The notes below the pieces were generated by a model. That model was not told where the DNA came from. It did no database searches and was given only the letters and a program-made list of their open reading frames with translations. A stretch of DNA of 64,000 nucleotides, from positions 62,001 to 126,000 of the forward strand of contig JALCRV010000002.1 in assembly GCA_022652945.1 (NCBI GenBank), given 5' to 3'. This DNA is from Bacilli bacterium (lineage in GTDB: Bacteria; Bacillota_I; Bacilli_A; RFN20; CAG-288). Below, one piece after another: positions 9,144-19,221 of the stretch (position 1 is its first letter; each line of letters opens with the position of its first letter). A program made the translations under genes and the position numbers.

Positions 9144-10157
9144 CTATTTACGATTGGCTTTCAAGTAGTCGAGAGTATCCTTGATCGTCTGCTCGAAAGG
9201 CAGATTGGTGAAGCCTAATTCATCCTTGGCTTTTTGGTTAGAGAAGGAGTTAGCATGCTCAACGACAGAGATGGCAAACTTAGTAAATAGACAACGCTGA
9301 TGGTGGAGGCGGCAATGCATTTGATAAAAGGGTGCTCCCATCTTAGCTAGCCACATAGGCAACATGACAAACTTATGTTTCTGGCCGGTAATTTCGTTGA
9401 TTGCATTGAATAACTCAGTGAAGGTTTTTTTGTTGCCCGAGAGAATATAGCCTTCGCCTTTTCTGCCTTTATCAGCCGCTAAAAGAATACCGTTAGCGAC
9501 ATCGCGGACATCGACGATATCATAACCGCCCGGGACGATTGCCCCAAGTTTTCCGCGGGAGAACTTATCGATCGTATCGATCATGTGATTGGACCCGAGA
9601 TCATTAGGCCCCACGATGGCGGAAGGGTAAACGATGACAGCATCCAAGTCTTCATCCTGGACACGGGCGCGAATCTCTTTAGTCGCCATGGCTTTGGTGA
9701 TAGGGTAACCGAAGGCTTTCGGGTCTTCGACCAAGGCTGAATTTTCGTTGGTCGGCTTACCTAAAGCTACGAAGGCATCGACGGAAGAAACATAGACGAC
9801 TCTTTTTACTTTGTATTCTTTTGCTAAATCGCAGATGTTCTGGGTCCCTAAGACATTGACCCCATAAAGGGCTTCGGTTATTTTGTTGGCGCTGATATCA
9901 ATTAAAGAGGCGATATGGAGGATATAAATGTCTTTGTCGGCAAAACCCTCAAAAAGCGGACGTAAGGTTTTCTTGTCGCGGATGTCACCGTGGAAATACA
10001 TAACCTTTCCTTTATTTTCCTTTAAAGGATGTGAAGGAATAATCAAAGCGTGGACGTAAACATCCTTTTTTTCCAAATCTTCAACGACTGTAGTCCCGAC
10101 GTGCCCATCGGCACCGGTGACTATATAAGCCTTTTCTTTTTCCATTTTTTGTTTCAC
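9144..10157 (-). CDS. NAD(P)-dependent epimerase/dehydratase (extended SDR, dihydroflavonol-reductase-like)
   Basis: N-terminal 'YIVTGADGHVG' Rossmann motif, 'YVSSVDAF', 'YPITKAMA' (YxxxK). The start may be the internal Met 4 codons in. Confidence 0.85.
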   Translation of the reverse strand: MKQKMEKEKAYIVTGADGHVGTTVVEDLEKKDVYVHALIIPSHPLKENKGKVMYFHGDIRDKKTLRPLFEGFADKDIYILHIASLIDISANKITEALYGVNVLGTQNICDLAKEYKVKRVVYVSSVDAFVALGKPTNENSALVEDPKAFGYPITKAMATKEIRARVQDEDLDAVIVYPSAIVGPNDLGSNHMIDTIDKFSRGKLGAIVPGGYDIVDVRDVANGILLAADKGRKGEGYILSGNKKTFTELFNAINEITGQKHKFVMLPMWLAKMGAPFYQMHCRLHHQRCLFTKFAISVVEHANSFSNQKAKDELGFTNLPFEQTIKDTLDYLKANRK

Positions 10158-10240
10158 TTCCTTCTCTTATTTTAGCATAAATCCTTCTATTTCGCTTAAA
10201 AGCAAGGGGGAACTGCTGACACTTTTATCATCTTATCGTA

Positions 10241-10256
10241 ATGTAAGCGTTAACAT
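10241..10256 (+). promoter_or_regulatory. Candidate CcpA catabolite-responsive element (cre)
   Basis: ATGTAAGCGTTAACAT fits WTGNAANCGNWNNCWW at every position; 68 bp upstream of the GPH symporter start. Confidence 0.7.
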
Positions 10257-10323
10257 CCATGCTATTTAGAGTTAAAATGAAGCAGTAAAAGGCCTAGCGC
10301 CTTAAAAGTTAGGGGGAATCAAA

Positions 10324-12015
10324 ATGGACGAGAAGAAACATTCCAGAGGCTTGACCGCCGGCACTTTTGAAGGGAACAAAATCCCAAAAGCTACTTCGTG
10401 GATCTATTCTTTATCAGGTATTTTCCGCGATGCTTGTTACGCTTTAATCAGCGGAAGCTTTCTAAACTACGCTAAGACAGCTGGTTTATTGGATGCTTCC
10501 CAATATAACGCCCAGCTTTCCGTAATCGTCATTCTCTATATTCTCTGTCTGATCTGGGATGGCTTCAACGATCCGATCATGGGTATCATCATTGAAAAAT
10601 GCCATTTTAAGACTGGAAAGTTCCGCCCGTGGATCTTAATCGGGGCAATCGGCAACGCTATCGTGCTTTTATTGATGTTCCTTACTAAGCCTACCGGTTG
10701 GGCCTTTGTCGCTTGCTTCGGTATTTATTACTTCAGCTGGGACTTCGTCTTCACGATGAACGATATCGGTTACTGGTCGATGCTCCCGTCTCTATCCTCG
10801 GATGAAAAAGAGAGAAACAAGATTACGACCATGGTAACAGTCGCTACCACCATCGGCTCGGTTGCGATGTACGGCTGCACTGGATTATTAGTGAAGAGCT
10901 ACAATATCGGCACCATTTACGGCTATATTGCAATCCCGGTCGCCATTTTGTTCCTAGCTGGTCAAGCGGCGGTTTTCTTCTTCTGCAAGGAACACGCTAG
11001 AGATCAAAAGCAAGACGAGATTTCCTCAGGGACAAAGTTCTCCGATCTATTTAAGATGATTAAGCAGAATAAACCCTTAAGGATGGTGGTCATCGCTATC
11101 TTCTGCTACTATCTGGTCGGGGCGATGCTGCAAGGCTGCGGGTATGATTATTTCTACTTTGTCTACGGCTACGGTGGCAACTTAGGCGGTAAGATTGCGA
11201 CATATTTCTTAGGCGTTTATGTCCTCTCCGCTTTGGTGGCCCAAGCTCTATATACCGTAATTGCTAAACATATGAAGCAGATGGATATCCTGAAACTGAC
11301 TTTCTGGATTGCTTTAGTCTCCTTTATCGTCTTCTTCTTTATCGCCTTCCCGCTATATCCTAATCACACCGGGAAGAATATGAACGGAGACATCGTGGCT
11401 GTTCCTCTGGCATATACTGATAATTTCTCGGTCGTTTACGATGAGACCTTAAAACAAAACGTCATGACGATGAACCCGCTTTCCGATACGGCCTGGCTGA
11501 TTTTTATCCCGGTCTTGTTCTTCTCCTCTTCCTTAGGTGTCTTCTACCTGGCTCTATTGGTCATGATGCAGAACTCAATCGAATATAACGAATGGAAATT
11601 CGGAGAAAGAAAAGAATCGGTCGCCTTCGCTTGGAGACCGTTGGTCGCTAAGCTTTCTTCCGCCGCCAAGCAGGGAATCTATATGCTGACTTTGGTGGCT
11701 TCCGGAACATTGATTGTCTATCAAAAGATCGATACGATCTCCGCTGATGTGGCCACGAAAGCTGCAACTCAGGCTGAGGCGGAAACTAATGTCCAAAATG
11801 CTATCGGTGGGCTTTCGGCCTCCAACATCAATCTCTTCGGCATCTGGTTTGTCGGAGTCTTGGTCATCGGCCTGTGTCTAGCTTATGGCTTCATGCGTTT
11901 CGGCTTCCATTTAACGGAAGATGAACATGCTAAGATCTTGAAAGAACTGGAAGCTAGGCATTTAGAAGAGACGAAAGCTAAGCCGAGCGAAGCGGTTACT
12001 TCTGAAACTAAATAA
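10324..12015 (+). CDS. GPH-family glycoside-pentoside-hexuronide:cation symporter (MFS)
   Basis: 563 aa multi-TM; 'IWDGFNDPIMGIIIEK', 'FRPWILIGAIGNAI' MelB/GPH signatures. Confidence 0.9.
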   Translation: MDEKKHSRGLTAGTFEGNKIPKATSWIYSLSGIFRDACYALISGSFLNYAKTAGLLDASQYNAQLSVIVILYILCLIWDGFNDPIMGIIIEKCHFKTGKFRPWILIGAIGNAIVLLLMFLTKPTGWAFVACFGIYYFSWDFVFTMNDIGYWSMLPSLSSDEKERNKITTMVTVATTIGSVAMYGCTGLLVKSYNIGTIYGYIAIPVAILFLAGQAAVFFFCKEHARDQKQDEISSGTKFSDLFKMIKQNKPLRMVVIAIFCYYLVGAMLQGCGYDYFYFVYGYGGNLGGKIATYFLGVYVLSALVAQALYTVIAKHMKQMDILKLTFWIALVSFIVFFFIAFPLYPNHTGKNMNGDIVAVPLAYTDNFSVVYDETLKQNVMTMNPLSDTAWLIFIPVLFFSSSLGVFYLALLVMMQNSIEYNEWKFGERKESVAFAWRPLVAKLSSAAKQGIYMLTLVASGTLIVYQKIDTISADVATKAATQAEAETNVQNAIGGLSASNINLFGIWFVGVLVIGLCLAYGFMRFGFHLTEDEHAKILKELEARHLEETKAKPSEAVTSETK

Positions 12016-12041
12016 TTTAATTGATTGATTTGATGATGCTA

Positions 12042-12075
12042 GCACTCCGGAAGAGTTTCCGGAGTGATTTTTTTT
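12042..12075 (+). terminator. Rho-independent terminator
   Basis: GCACTCCGGAA/TTCCGGAGTG + T-tract. Confidence 0.85.
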
Positions 12076-12154
12076 AATAAAAGTTGATTTGAAACCCTTT
12101 TCTTACCCAAAACTTCGTCTTCAAGGCTTATACTAGAAAAGTCAGGTTTACCTC

Positions 12155-13894
12155 ATGTTCCATCTTTATAATAAATATTGGAAGTACTATAAATGGCAGG
12201 CGATCTTAGCTCCGATTTTTAAAATGCTCGAAGCGGTTTTTGCTTTGTTGGTCCCGATTGTTGTTAAAAGAATCATCGATCAAGGCATCGTCGGGGGAGC
12301 AGGTGAAGGCTATATCCTTAACCAAGGCTGGATCCTTTTAGGCCTAGCGGTCGTCGGTTTTTTGACTACGATGGTCTGTCAGGTGTTCGCCGTCAAGGTT
12401 TCTTCCTCTTATGGCTTTCATGTTCGCAACGATATCTATAAAAAGATCAATGAGCTTTCTTTAAAAGAGGAAGATGAATTTACTCCTTCCTCCTTAGAGA
12501 CCAGAATTTCCTCAGATGTGACCATCACGCAAAAAGGCCTGACTTTGCTTTTAAGATTAGCGATCCGTGCTCCTTTCTTAGTTATCGGTTCGATTGTCAT
12601 GGCTTTTATCCTTTCTCCGGAAGATGGCTGGATTTTCATCTTGACCGGTCTTCTTTTAGGCTTTGTGATCTGGCTGATTTCTTATCTTTCCTTACCGAAA
12701 AATAACAAGATTCAGAAAAAACTAGATCAGGTCACTACCGTAGGAAATGATAATCTGGAAGGCGCCAGAGTCGTTAGAGCCTTCAATAAAGAAGAATATG
12801 AGAAGAAGCGTTTCTTTTCTTCCGTTGATGACTTAGAGAAAATATCTAAGCAATTAGCCAAGATTTCTTCCTGGCTTAACCCTCTTAACTCCTTAATTAT
12901 TAATTTAGGTATCATCCTCGTCTTATGGGCGGGAAGCAGGGACATCAATGTCCAGGGTGGCTTAACGGCTGGGGACGTGGTGGCCTTAGTTAACTATATG
13001 AACCAGATTGCCGCGGCGGAAGTCGTGGTCGCTAACCTGGTGACGGTTTTTTCTAAATCTTCTTCTTCCGCGAAGAGAATCGATCAAGTCCTGACTAAAG
13101 AGCCTTCGATCGTTGGTGGGGAGATAAAACCTGATTTAAACGTCGATGGCTCGATAGAGTTCGACGATGTTTCCTTCGCTTATGATTCCGCTTCCGCCCC
13201 GGCTTTAAAGGACATCTCTTTCAAAGCTGAAAAAGGTCAGGTGATCGGCATCATCGGCGGCACCGGCTCGGGCAAGACGACTTTAGCTGACTTGCTCGAT
13301 CGCTTCTACGATGTTTCTTCAGGTTCGATTAAAATCGGCGGGAGTGATATCCGCAAGTGGGACTTATCTTACCTTCGTTCTTCAATCGGTTATGTCAGCC
13401 AGCATTCGGTTTTATTTTCCGGCACGATTAAATCCAATTTATTGATGTCCTGCCCGGAAGCGAACGACAAAGCGATCGAAGATGCCATCAGGATTTCTCA
13501 ATCGAAAGATATTGTCTCCTCGAAAAAAGATGGCTTAGAGAGCGAAGTAAACCAAGGGGGAAAGAACTTCTCCGGTGGGCAGAAGCAGAGACTTTCAATC
13601 GCCAGGGCCTTAGTTAAAAAAACCCAGATTTTGATTTTGGATGATTCTTCCTCAGCCTTGGATTTCAAGACTGATTTTGAGTTGAGGAAAGCTTTAAAAG
13701 AGGAACTGTCCGGCATGACGGTCTTCCTGATTTCTCAAAGAGTCTCTTCGATTCGTGATGCTGATCAGATTTTAGTCCTTGATCAAGGTCGGATGGTCGG
13801 CTTAGGCAAGGATCAAGATCTTTACAAGACTTCACCGATCTATAAGGAAATCTCCGATTCCCAACGTCAGCAGAAAGCGGGGGAAAGCAAATGA
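12155..13894 (+). CDS. ABC exporter half-transporter (TMD-NBD), degenerate-site subunit
   Basis: Walker A 'GGTGSGKTT', signature 'FSGGQKQ', Walker B 'ILILDDSSSALD' (Glu to Asp). Overlaps the next ABC gene by 4 nt. Confidence 0.92.
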   Translation: MFHLYNKYWKYYKWQAILAPIFKMLEAVFALLVPIVVKRIIDQGIVGGAGEGYILNQGWILLGLAVVGFLTTMVCQVFAVKVSSSYGFHVRNDIYKKINELSLKEEDEFTPSSLETRISSDVTITQKGLTLLLRLAIRAPFLVIGSIVMAFILSPEDGWIFILTGLLLGFVIWLISYLSLPKNNKIQKKLDQVTTVGNDNLEGARVVRAFNKEEYEKKRFFSSVDDLEKISKQLAKISSWLNPLNSLIINLGIILVLWAGSRDINVQGGLTAGDVVALVNYMNQIAAAEVVVANLVTVFSKSSSSAKRIDQVLTKEPSIVGGEIKPDLNVDGSIEFDDVSFAYDSASAPALKDISFKAEKGQVIGIIGGTGSGKTTLADLLDRFYDVSSGSIKIGGSDIRKWDLSYLRSSIGYVSQHSVLFSGTIKSNLLMSCPEANDKAIEDAIRISQSKDIVSSKKDGLESEVNQGGKNFSGGQKQRLSIARALVKKTQILILDDSSSALDFKTDFELRKALKEELSGMTVFLISQRVSSIRDADQILVLDQGRMVGLGKDQDLYKTSPIYKEISDSQRQQKAGESK

Positions 13895-15621
13895 AAAAAG
13901 AAAACGGCCTGAAGTTTATTTTCTCGTTTGCCAAGGATTATCGCTTGGAGTTGCTTTTGGCTTTCTTCTGTTCTTTAGTCTATGTTTCGACCTATATCGC
14001 GGTTCCTTTATTCTCCGGGCAAGCCTTGGATTATATTAAAGCCGGAGATGGAAAATCCGCTACCCTGGATATTATCTTAATTGCTTCTTTAACTCTCGGA
14101 GGGGGTGTTTTCTATTACCTGATGAGTTTCTTCTCCTCCGATGTTGCATATAAGATGGCCAGAGATATGCGAAAGCAGGCCATGGATAAGATCTTGAAGG
14201 CCAAGTTGGCTTTCCTTGATAAGAAGGCACACGGGGATATTATTTCAACTTTGATCGGAGATGTGGATATCATTTCCGATGGTCTAGTGGAGACTTTCTT
14301 AGAGTTCTTCACGGGGCTTTTTACGATTATCGGGACTTTGGTGATGATGATGATCGTCTGCTACCCGTTGGGCTTAACGGTTATTCTTCTTACTCCTTTA
14401 AGCATGATCGCCGCATATTTTATCGCTAAAGGAACTAAGAAGACCTTTAAGAAACAATCCGATTTAAGAGGTAAACTAAACGCCTTAAGCGTCGAGACGA
14501 TCTCCAATGGGAAGAATGTAATGGCCTATAATTATCAGGAAGAAGCCAAGAAGGAATTCCTCTCCCGCTCGAAAGCCTTAGAGGAATATGATTTCAAGAC
14601 CGAATTCCTTTCCGCCTTCATCAATCCGATGACAAGAATGCTTAACGCTATTATCTACGGGGCGGTAGCGACGGTCGGGGCTATCTTTATCGTTAAAGGG
14701 CAATTCAGTATGTCAGCCGGCGATCTGATGACATTTTTGATGTTTACGAATAACTACACTCAACCGTTCAATGCCATATCTAACGTCATTTCCGATCTGC
14801 AGAATTGCTTTGCTTCCGCTTCGCGTTTAAATGAATTGCTGAAGATTCCGCAGATTGAGATTCAACCTGGAGAAGAGAAGATGGAACAAGCTGATGGTTC
14901 TCTATCTTTCCAGAATGTCAGTTTCTCCTATGATCCAGCAAGGCCTTTATTAAGAGATATCGATGTCAGTATCAAACCTGGCATGCATGTAGCCTTAGTC
15001 GGTTCAACCGGATGTGGGAAAACGACTTTAATTAATCTTCTGATGCGCTTTTATGATCCGGATGGCGGAAAGATTATCCTCAGCGGCAAAGATACGAAAT
15101 ATCTCTCGCGGGAATCTATCAGGAATATCTTTGGAATGGTTTTGCAGGATACTTGGGTCTTTAGAGGAACCATCAAGGAAAATATCGCTTACGGGGCGGA
15201 AAACCCGAGCGAAGAAGAGATTGAAGCGGCAGCCAAGAAAGCGAATGCTGATTTCTTTATAAAGCAGATGAAGGACGGTTACGATAACTTCTTAAATTCC
15301 GCTGAAGCTCTTTCCGAAGGGCAGAAACAGTTAATCTGTATCGCCAGATTGATGCTGAAGAAGCCTAAGATGCTAATCCTTGATGAGGCAACTTCCAATA
15401 TCGATACTCGTTCCGAACTCCTCATTCAAAAGGCTTTTGATCAAATGATGGAAAATAAAACCTCGCTGGTGATTGCTCACCGTCTTTCCACCATCGTGAA
15501 CGCCGATCTGATACTGGTGATGAAAGATGGCAAAATCATCGAGCGAGGCACCCACGGAGAATTGATAACCCACGGGGGCTTTTATAAAGAGCTGTACGAA
15601 TCGCAGTTTGCTAAGGCTTAA
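13891..15621 (+). CDS. ABC exporter half-transporter (TMD-NBD), partner of upstream gene
   Basis: Walker A 'GSTGCGKTT', signature 'LSEGQKQ', Walker B 'MLILDEATSNID'. Confidence 0.92.
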   Translation: MKKENGLKFIFSFAKDYRLELLLAFFCSLVYVSTYIAVPLFSGQALDYIKAGDGKSATLDIILIASLTLGGGVFYYLMSFFSSDVAYKMARDMRKQAMDKILKAKLAFLDKKAHGDIISTLIGDVDIISDGLVETFLEFFTGLFTIIGTLVMMMIVCYPLGLTVILLTPLSMIAAYFIAKGTKKTFKKQSDLRGKLNALSVETISNGKNVMAYNYQEEAKKEFLSRSKALEEYDFKTEFLSAFINPMTRMLNAIIYGAVATVGAIFIVKGQFSMSAGDLMTFLMFTNNYTQPFNAISNVISDLQNCFASASRLNELLKIPQIEIQPGEEKMEQADGSLSFQNVSFSYDPARPLLRDIDVSIKPGMHVALVGSTGCGKTTLINLLMRFYDPDGGKIILSGKDTKYLSRESIRNIFGMVLQDTWVFRGTIKENIAYGAENPSEEEIEAAAKKANADFFIKQMKDGYDNFLNSAEALSEGQKQLICIARLMLKKPKMLILDEATSNIDTRSELLIQKAFDQMMENKTSLVIAHRLSTIVNADLILVMKDGKIIERGTHGELITHGGFYKELYESQFAKA

Positions 15622-15635
15622 ACTATCTTTTGATT

Positions 15636-16076
15636 TCAGTCGAATCTAAAAAGGTTATTGACCTTCAAGCCTGTGATGATTTTATCTTGGACGGAACTGA
15701 CCGAGGCAAGTTCATCTTTAGTTAATATCCCGCTGATCTGGGCATCATAAGAATCGAAGAAACGGTAGAATTCCTCAGCGATTTCTTTGCCTTCCGGGGT
15801 AAGATTCACCACGCAGACACGTTGATCACGAAGCGGACGGCTTTTTTCAACGTAGCCTAAAGTAATCAACTTCTGGCTATCTCTGGTGATCTTGGCATTG
15901 TCGCAACATAAATTGATAGCTAATTCGCTCATGTTAATCGGAGCGTATAAAGAAATTTCAAGAAAAACCGCCAGCAAACTATCATTTAAATGGTTCTTTT
16001 CCATCAGCGGCTTAGCTTGTTTATAGACATCTAAAGCAATGCGCATCGTCTTCGTCGAAATGTTTTCCTTATACAT
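15636..16076 (-). CDS. MarR-family transcriptional regulator
   Basis: 146 aa; winged-helix pattern 'MSELAINLCCDNAKITRDSQKLITLGYVEKSRPLRDQRVCVVNLTPEGKEIAEEF'. Confidence 0.82.
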   Translation of the reverse strand: MYKENISTKTMRIALDVYKQAKPLMEKNHLNDSLLAVFLEISLYAPINMSELAINLCCDNAKITRDSQKLITLGYVEKSRPLRDQRVCVVNLTPEGKEIAEEFYRFFDSYDAQISGILTKDELASVSSVQDKIITGLKVNNLFRFD

Positions 16077-16181
16077 TAAAAAATTACCAGCCTTTTCTAC
16101 CCACGGACAGTAACCTTATTATGTATATAAAAAGGCAGATATGCAAGTAAAAAATCAATTTGGGCAAGGAAATGCAATGAT

Positions 16182-16976
16182 TTATGAAAAAAGATAGGAG
16201 GTCATCGAGACGGAGCCGAAGATTCTCCGGTCGTTAAAAACTTCAATCTGATCATCATCGAAGGCGGCTCCGAGGACATATAGGAGCGGGGCATAGTGCT
16301 CCGGAGTCACAAAAGCATATTTGCTGGCTAAACCGGCCTTTTGGAAATTGACAGTCTTTTGATAGTCCCGGCTTAAGATGGCGGATTTTACATAGGCATC
16401 GAATTCATCAGCCCACGGATAGCCGTCAGTTTTATCCCAGTTAAGGAACGAGAGATTATGGACAATATCGCCCGAGCCTATGATCATGATGCCTTCTTTT
16501 CTTAATTCGCCGAGGATTTTGCCTAAGCGGAAGTGAGCGGCAGGAGTTGCCATGCGGTCGATGGAAACCTGGACAAGGGGGATATTCGCTTCAGGGAAGA
16601 GATGGAGTAAAGGTCCCCAGACGCCGTGGTCTAGTCCCCAGGAATTATCAATCTGAGTGTCTTTACCAAGAATCTTTTTCAACCTTTGAGCTAATTCAGG
16701 ATTGCCATTAACCGGGTATTTCAAGGAATATATGCTCTTAGGGAAGCCGTAAATGTCATAAACCAGAGGTGGATTAGGCATATCGTTGACTCTGGTTAAG
16801 GATGTGTACCAGTGAGCGGAAAGGATGACGATTGCTTTAATTGGGAGAGTAACAAGTTTCTTGCTGATTTCATCCCAGCCACGAGAAAACTCATTCTGCT
16901 CAACGATGTTAAGCGGAGATCCGTGCCCGATGAAGAGCGCAGGTGCCTTTTTGATTTGGTTCGAAAAATTGGCCAT
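16182..16976 (-). CDS. DODA-type (class III/LigB) extradiol ring-cleavage dioxygenase family protein
   Basis: 'PALFIGHGSPLN', 'AIVILSAHWYT', 'LDHGVWGPLLHLFPEANIPLVQVSID', 'IIGSGDIVHNL'. Confidence 0.88.
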   Translation of the reverse strand: MANFSNQIKKAPALFIGHGSPLNIVEQNEFSRGWDEISKKLVTLPIKAIVILSAHWYTSLTRVNDMPNPPLVYDIYGFPKSIYSLKYPVNGNPELAQRLKKILGKDTQIDNSWGLDHGVWGPLLHLFPEANIPLVQVSIDRMATPAAHFRLGKILGELRKEGIMIIGSGDIVHNLSFLNWDKTDGYPWADEFDAYVKSAILSRDYQKTVNFQKAGLASKYAFVTPEHYAPLLYVLGAAFDDDQIEVFNDRRIFGSVSMTSYLFS

Positions 16977-17077
16977 CTGTCTAATACCCCTTTGGTTACC
17001 TTTTAGAGATTTTGGTAGACTCCATTAAGACTTAAAGAAGCCTGAGAAAAGAAAACGCCGCGAACGTTTTTTTAAAA

Positions 17078-17692
17078 TCAATACTGACCTTTAAATCTTT
17101 CCAGCAAATATTTGATAATCATCCTTATCTGCATGGCGAAGAAATAATCAGGTGAATCAAGTAAGTCTTTTACTTGTTGCATCGGAACTAGACGGTAACC
17201 GATGTCCTCGAATTCTTCTAACTCCCGGTTTTCAAAGCCGACTAAACGAGCGAGGACGATGCTGTTCAATTCGTCGGAAAGTCCCGAAGAAGTAGGGGAA
17301 GGAGGGGCGAGGAGCTCCAGATCAGCAATATCCGCTCCGACTTCTTCTCTAGCCTCCCTTTTGGCAACTTCGAAGATATCAGAATCAGTTTTATCCATCA
17401 ATCCAGCAGGGAATGAAGTCACATATTTATTCAGCGGAGGGCGGAACTGAGAAGTCATCAGCAAGGCTAATTGACCGCTTTTCGGATCTTTGTAATAGAG
17501 GGGAATTACGACTCCATCAGGTCGGGTGACGTTTTTTGTAAAACAAACGAGTTCTTCTTTGGAGTGCCTGGAGGCCATATAGTAGGAGTAAGTATGGTGC
17601 CCATCGGGCTTTTCCACATCGTAGACTAAGGTAAAATAATTGAGAAATGGGTGATTAGTCTCTTGAATGACTTCTTTTAAAGTCCATTTCAT
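17078..17692 (-). CDS. NUDIX hydrolase
   Basis: Nudix box 'GLMDKTDSDIFEVAKREAREEVGAD'. Confidence 0.88.
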   Translation of the reverse strand: MKWTLKEVIQETNHPFLNYFTLVYDVEKPDGHHTYSYYMASRHSKEELVCFTKNVTRPDGVVIPLYYKDPKSGQLALLMTSQFRPPLNKYVTSFPAGLMDKTDSDIFEVAKREAREEVGADIADLELLAPPSPTSSGLSDELNSIVLARLVGFENRELEEFEDIGYRLVPMQQVKDLLDSPDYFFAMQIRMIIKYLLERFKGQY

Positions 17693-17886
17693 TTCTGAAA
17701 TATCTCCTCCTAAAGATCCTTATTGGATACATTCCTATTTAGTATAAGTCATCTAATCTTCTTTTGGCCAAGATTTCATGAATATTTCCCATTTTATCGA
17801 ATAATACACATTTTTTCCAAAATCGTCCGTCCTTGTTTACTTGTATGTTTAGGATTAAAATATCCCTTGGAAAAGGATTATAAATT

Positions 17887-19095
17887 ATGCTAAAAGGCAA
17901 ACTGCGATTAAAAGACGAGATTCTTTTTCTCGTCATGGCTCTATGTGTCTTGCTTAACGGCTTCCAGGCTGGAAGCAATCAGGCTTTCCTCAGCGAGATT
18001 CAGAGCGATTTGAATGTGTCAGGTGCGAATTCAGGGATCTTACCGGCGATTCAATGGACAGCGGTGATTATCGCTCCAATTATCACGGGGCTTTTTGCTG
18101 ATAAAGTCGGTAAAAAACCTTTCTTGCTTTCCTTCCTCGGCCTTTTTGTCATTGCGGCCATCATCCTCTTTTTCACTAACGGATTGCCGATATATTTAAC
18201 TGGGGTCTTCCTTGTTGGCTTAGCGATCTCCGTCTTTCAGTTCATCGCTTTAGCGATCATTATCGATTGTTATCCTTTGAGTCAGGATAAGAGGATGAGC
18301 ATCGCGACTTCGATGTACTCGATCGGTGCTATTCTTGCTCCCTTAGTCGCCAATTTATTTATAAAAAACAATGTGAATTGGCGTTATATTTATCTGCTAT
18401 GCGGAATCTTGGCTTTCCTTTTAGCGTTATTTGCCGCCTTTATTCCTTTCACTCCGAAAGAAGAAAAGAAGACGCCAAACGCTCAACAACCCCTCGAAAA
18501 AGAGAAAATCAATTTCTGGGGCGTAGGGATCATCTGCGCCATCGCTGGTATTTATGTCGGAGTCGAATCCGGATTTGCGTATTATATCAAACCATTTATC
18601 AGCGACGACCTCGGGGGAATGAACGCTGAATTAGCTATTTCCTTGTTCTGGTTAGGGATGCTTCCTTCCAGAGTCATCTCCGCTTACTTTTCTAAATATA
18701 AGTTGCCAATCCTCATCGGTTCGTTGGTTATCCTGGCTGGCCTAGGATTCAGCTTCGGATTTATCAATGATATTTCCTTGGGTCTTGGCTTATCATTCTT
18801 CCTCGGGTTTTTCTGCGGCCCGGTTTATCCGGATTCGGTATCTTACGCTTCCTCTTTCGCACCTGGTAAAAGCGGATTAGCAACTGGTCTAATTACCGCC
18901 TCCACTGGTCTTGGAGCTGCCGCTGTCACTTTCCTGTTCCCGGCTATTCAAGCTAAAGCTAATATTTCCACCGCTTTTATATTCCTGGGATGCTTAATTT
19001 CTTTGATTATTGTCTTAGCTGTGATCCTCGCTTTTATGGGCAAGAAAAAACCTGTAGAAATAACAGATAATAAGCCTCAAGACATTAATTCTTAG
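17887..19095 (+). CDS. MFS transporter
   Basis: 402 aa, 12-TM-like; 'GLFADKVGKKPFLL' MFS motif A. Confidence 0.85.
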   Translation: MLKGKLRLKDEILFLVMALCVLLNGFQAGSNQAFLSEIQSDLNVSGANSGILPAIQWTAVIIAPIITGLFADKVGKKPFLLSFLGLFVIAAIILFFTNGLPIYLTGVFLVGLAISVFQFIALAIIIDCYPLSQDKRMSIATSMYSIGAILAPLVANLFIKNNVNWRYIYLLCGILAFLLALFAAFIPFTPKEEKKTPNAQQPLEKEKINFWGVGIICAIAGIYVGVESGFAYYIKPFISDDLGGMNAELAISLFWLGMLPSRVISAYFSKYKLPILIGSLVILAGLGFSFGFINDISLGLGLSFFLGFFCGPVYPDSVSYASSFAPGKSGLATGLITASTGLGAAAVTFLFPAIQAKANISTAFIFLGCLISLIIVLAVILAFMGKKKPVEITDNKPQDINS

Positions 19096-19221
19096 CATGC
19101 TCTAAAAGAGCCTTTCGCTCTTTAGTTATTGAAAATCGTCAAAGGCTAATCTCTTTGATTGCAGGGGGGCTTATTCTCGCCTATAATTGTCTTAGGCGTT
19201 TTAACAATGGGGAATAGAACA

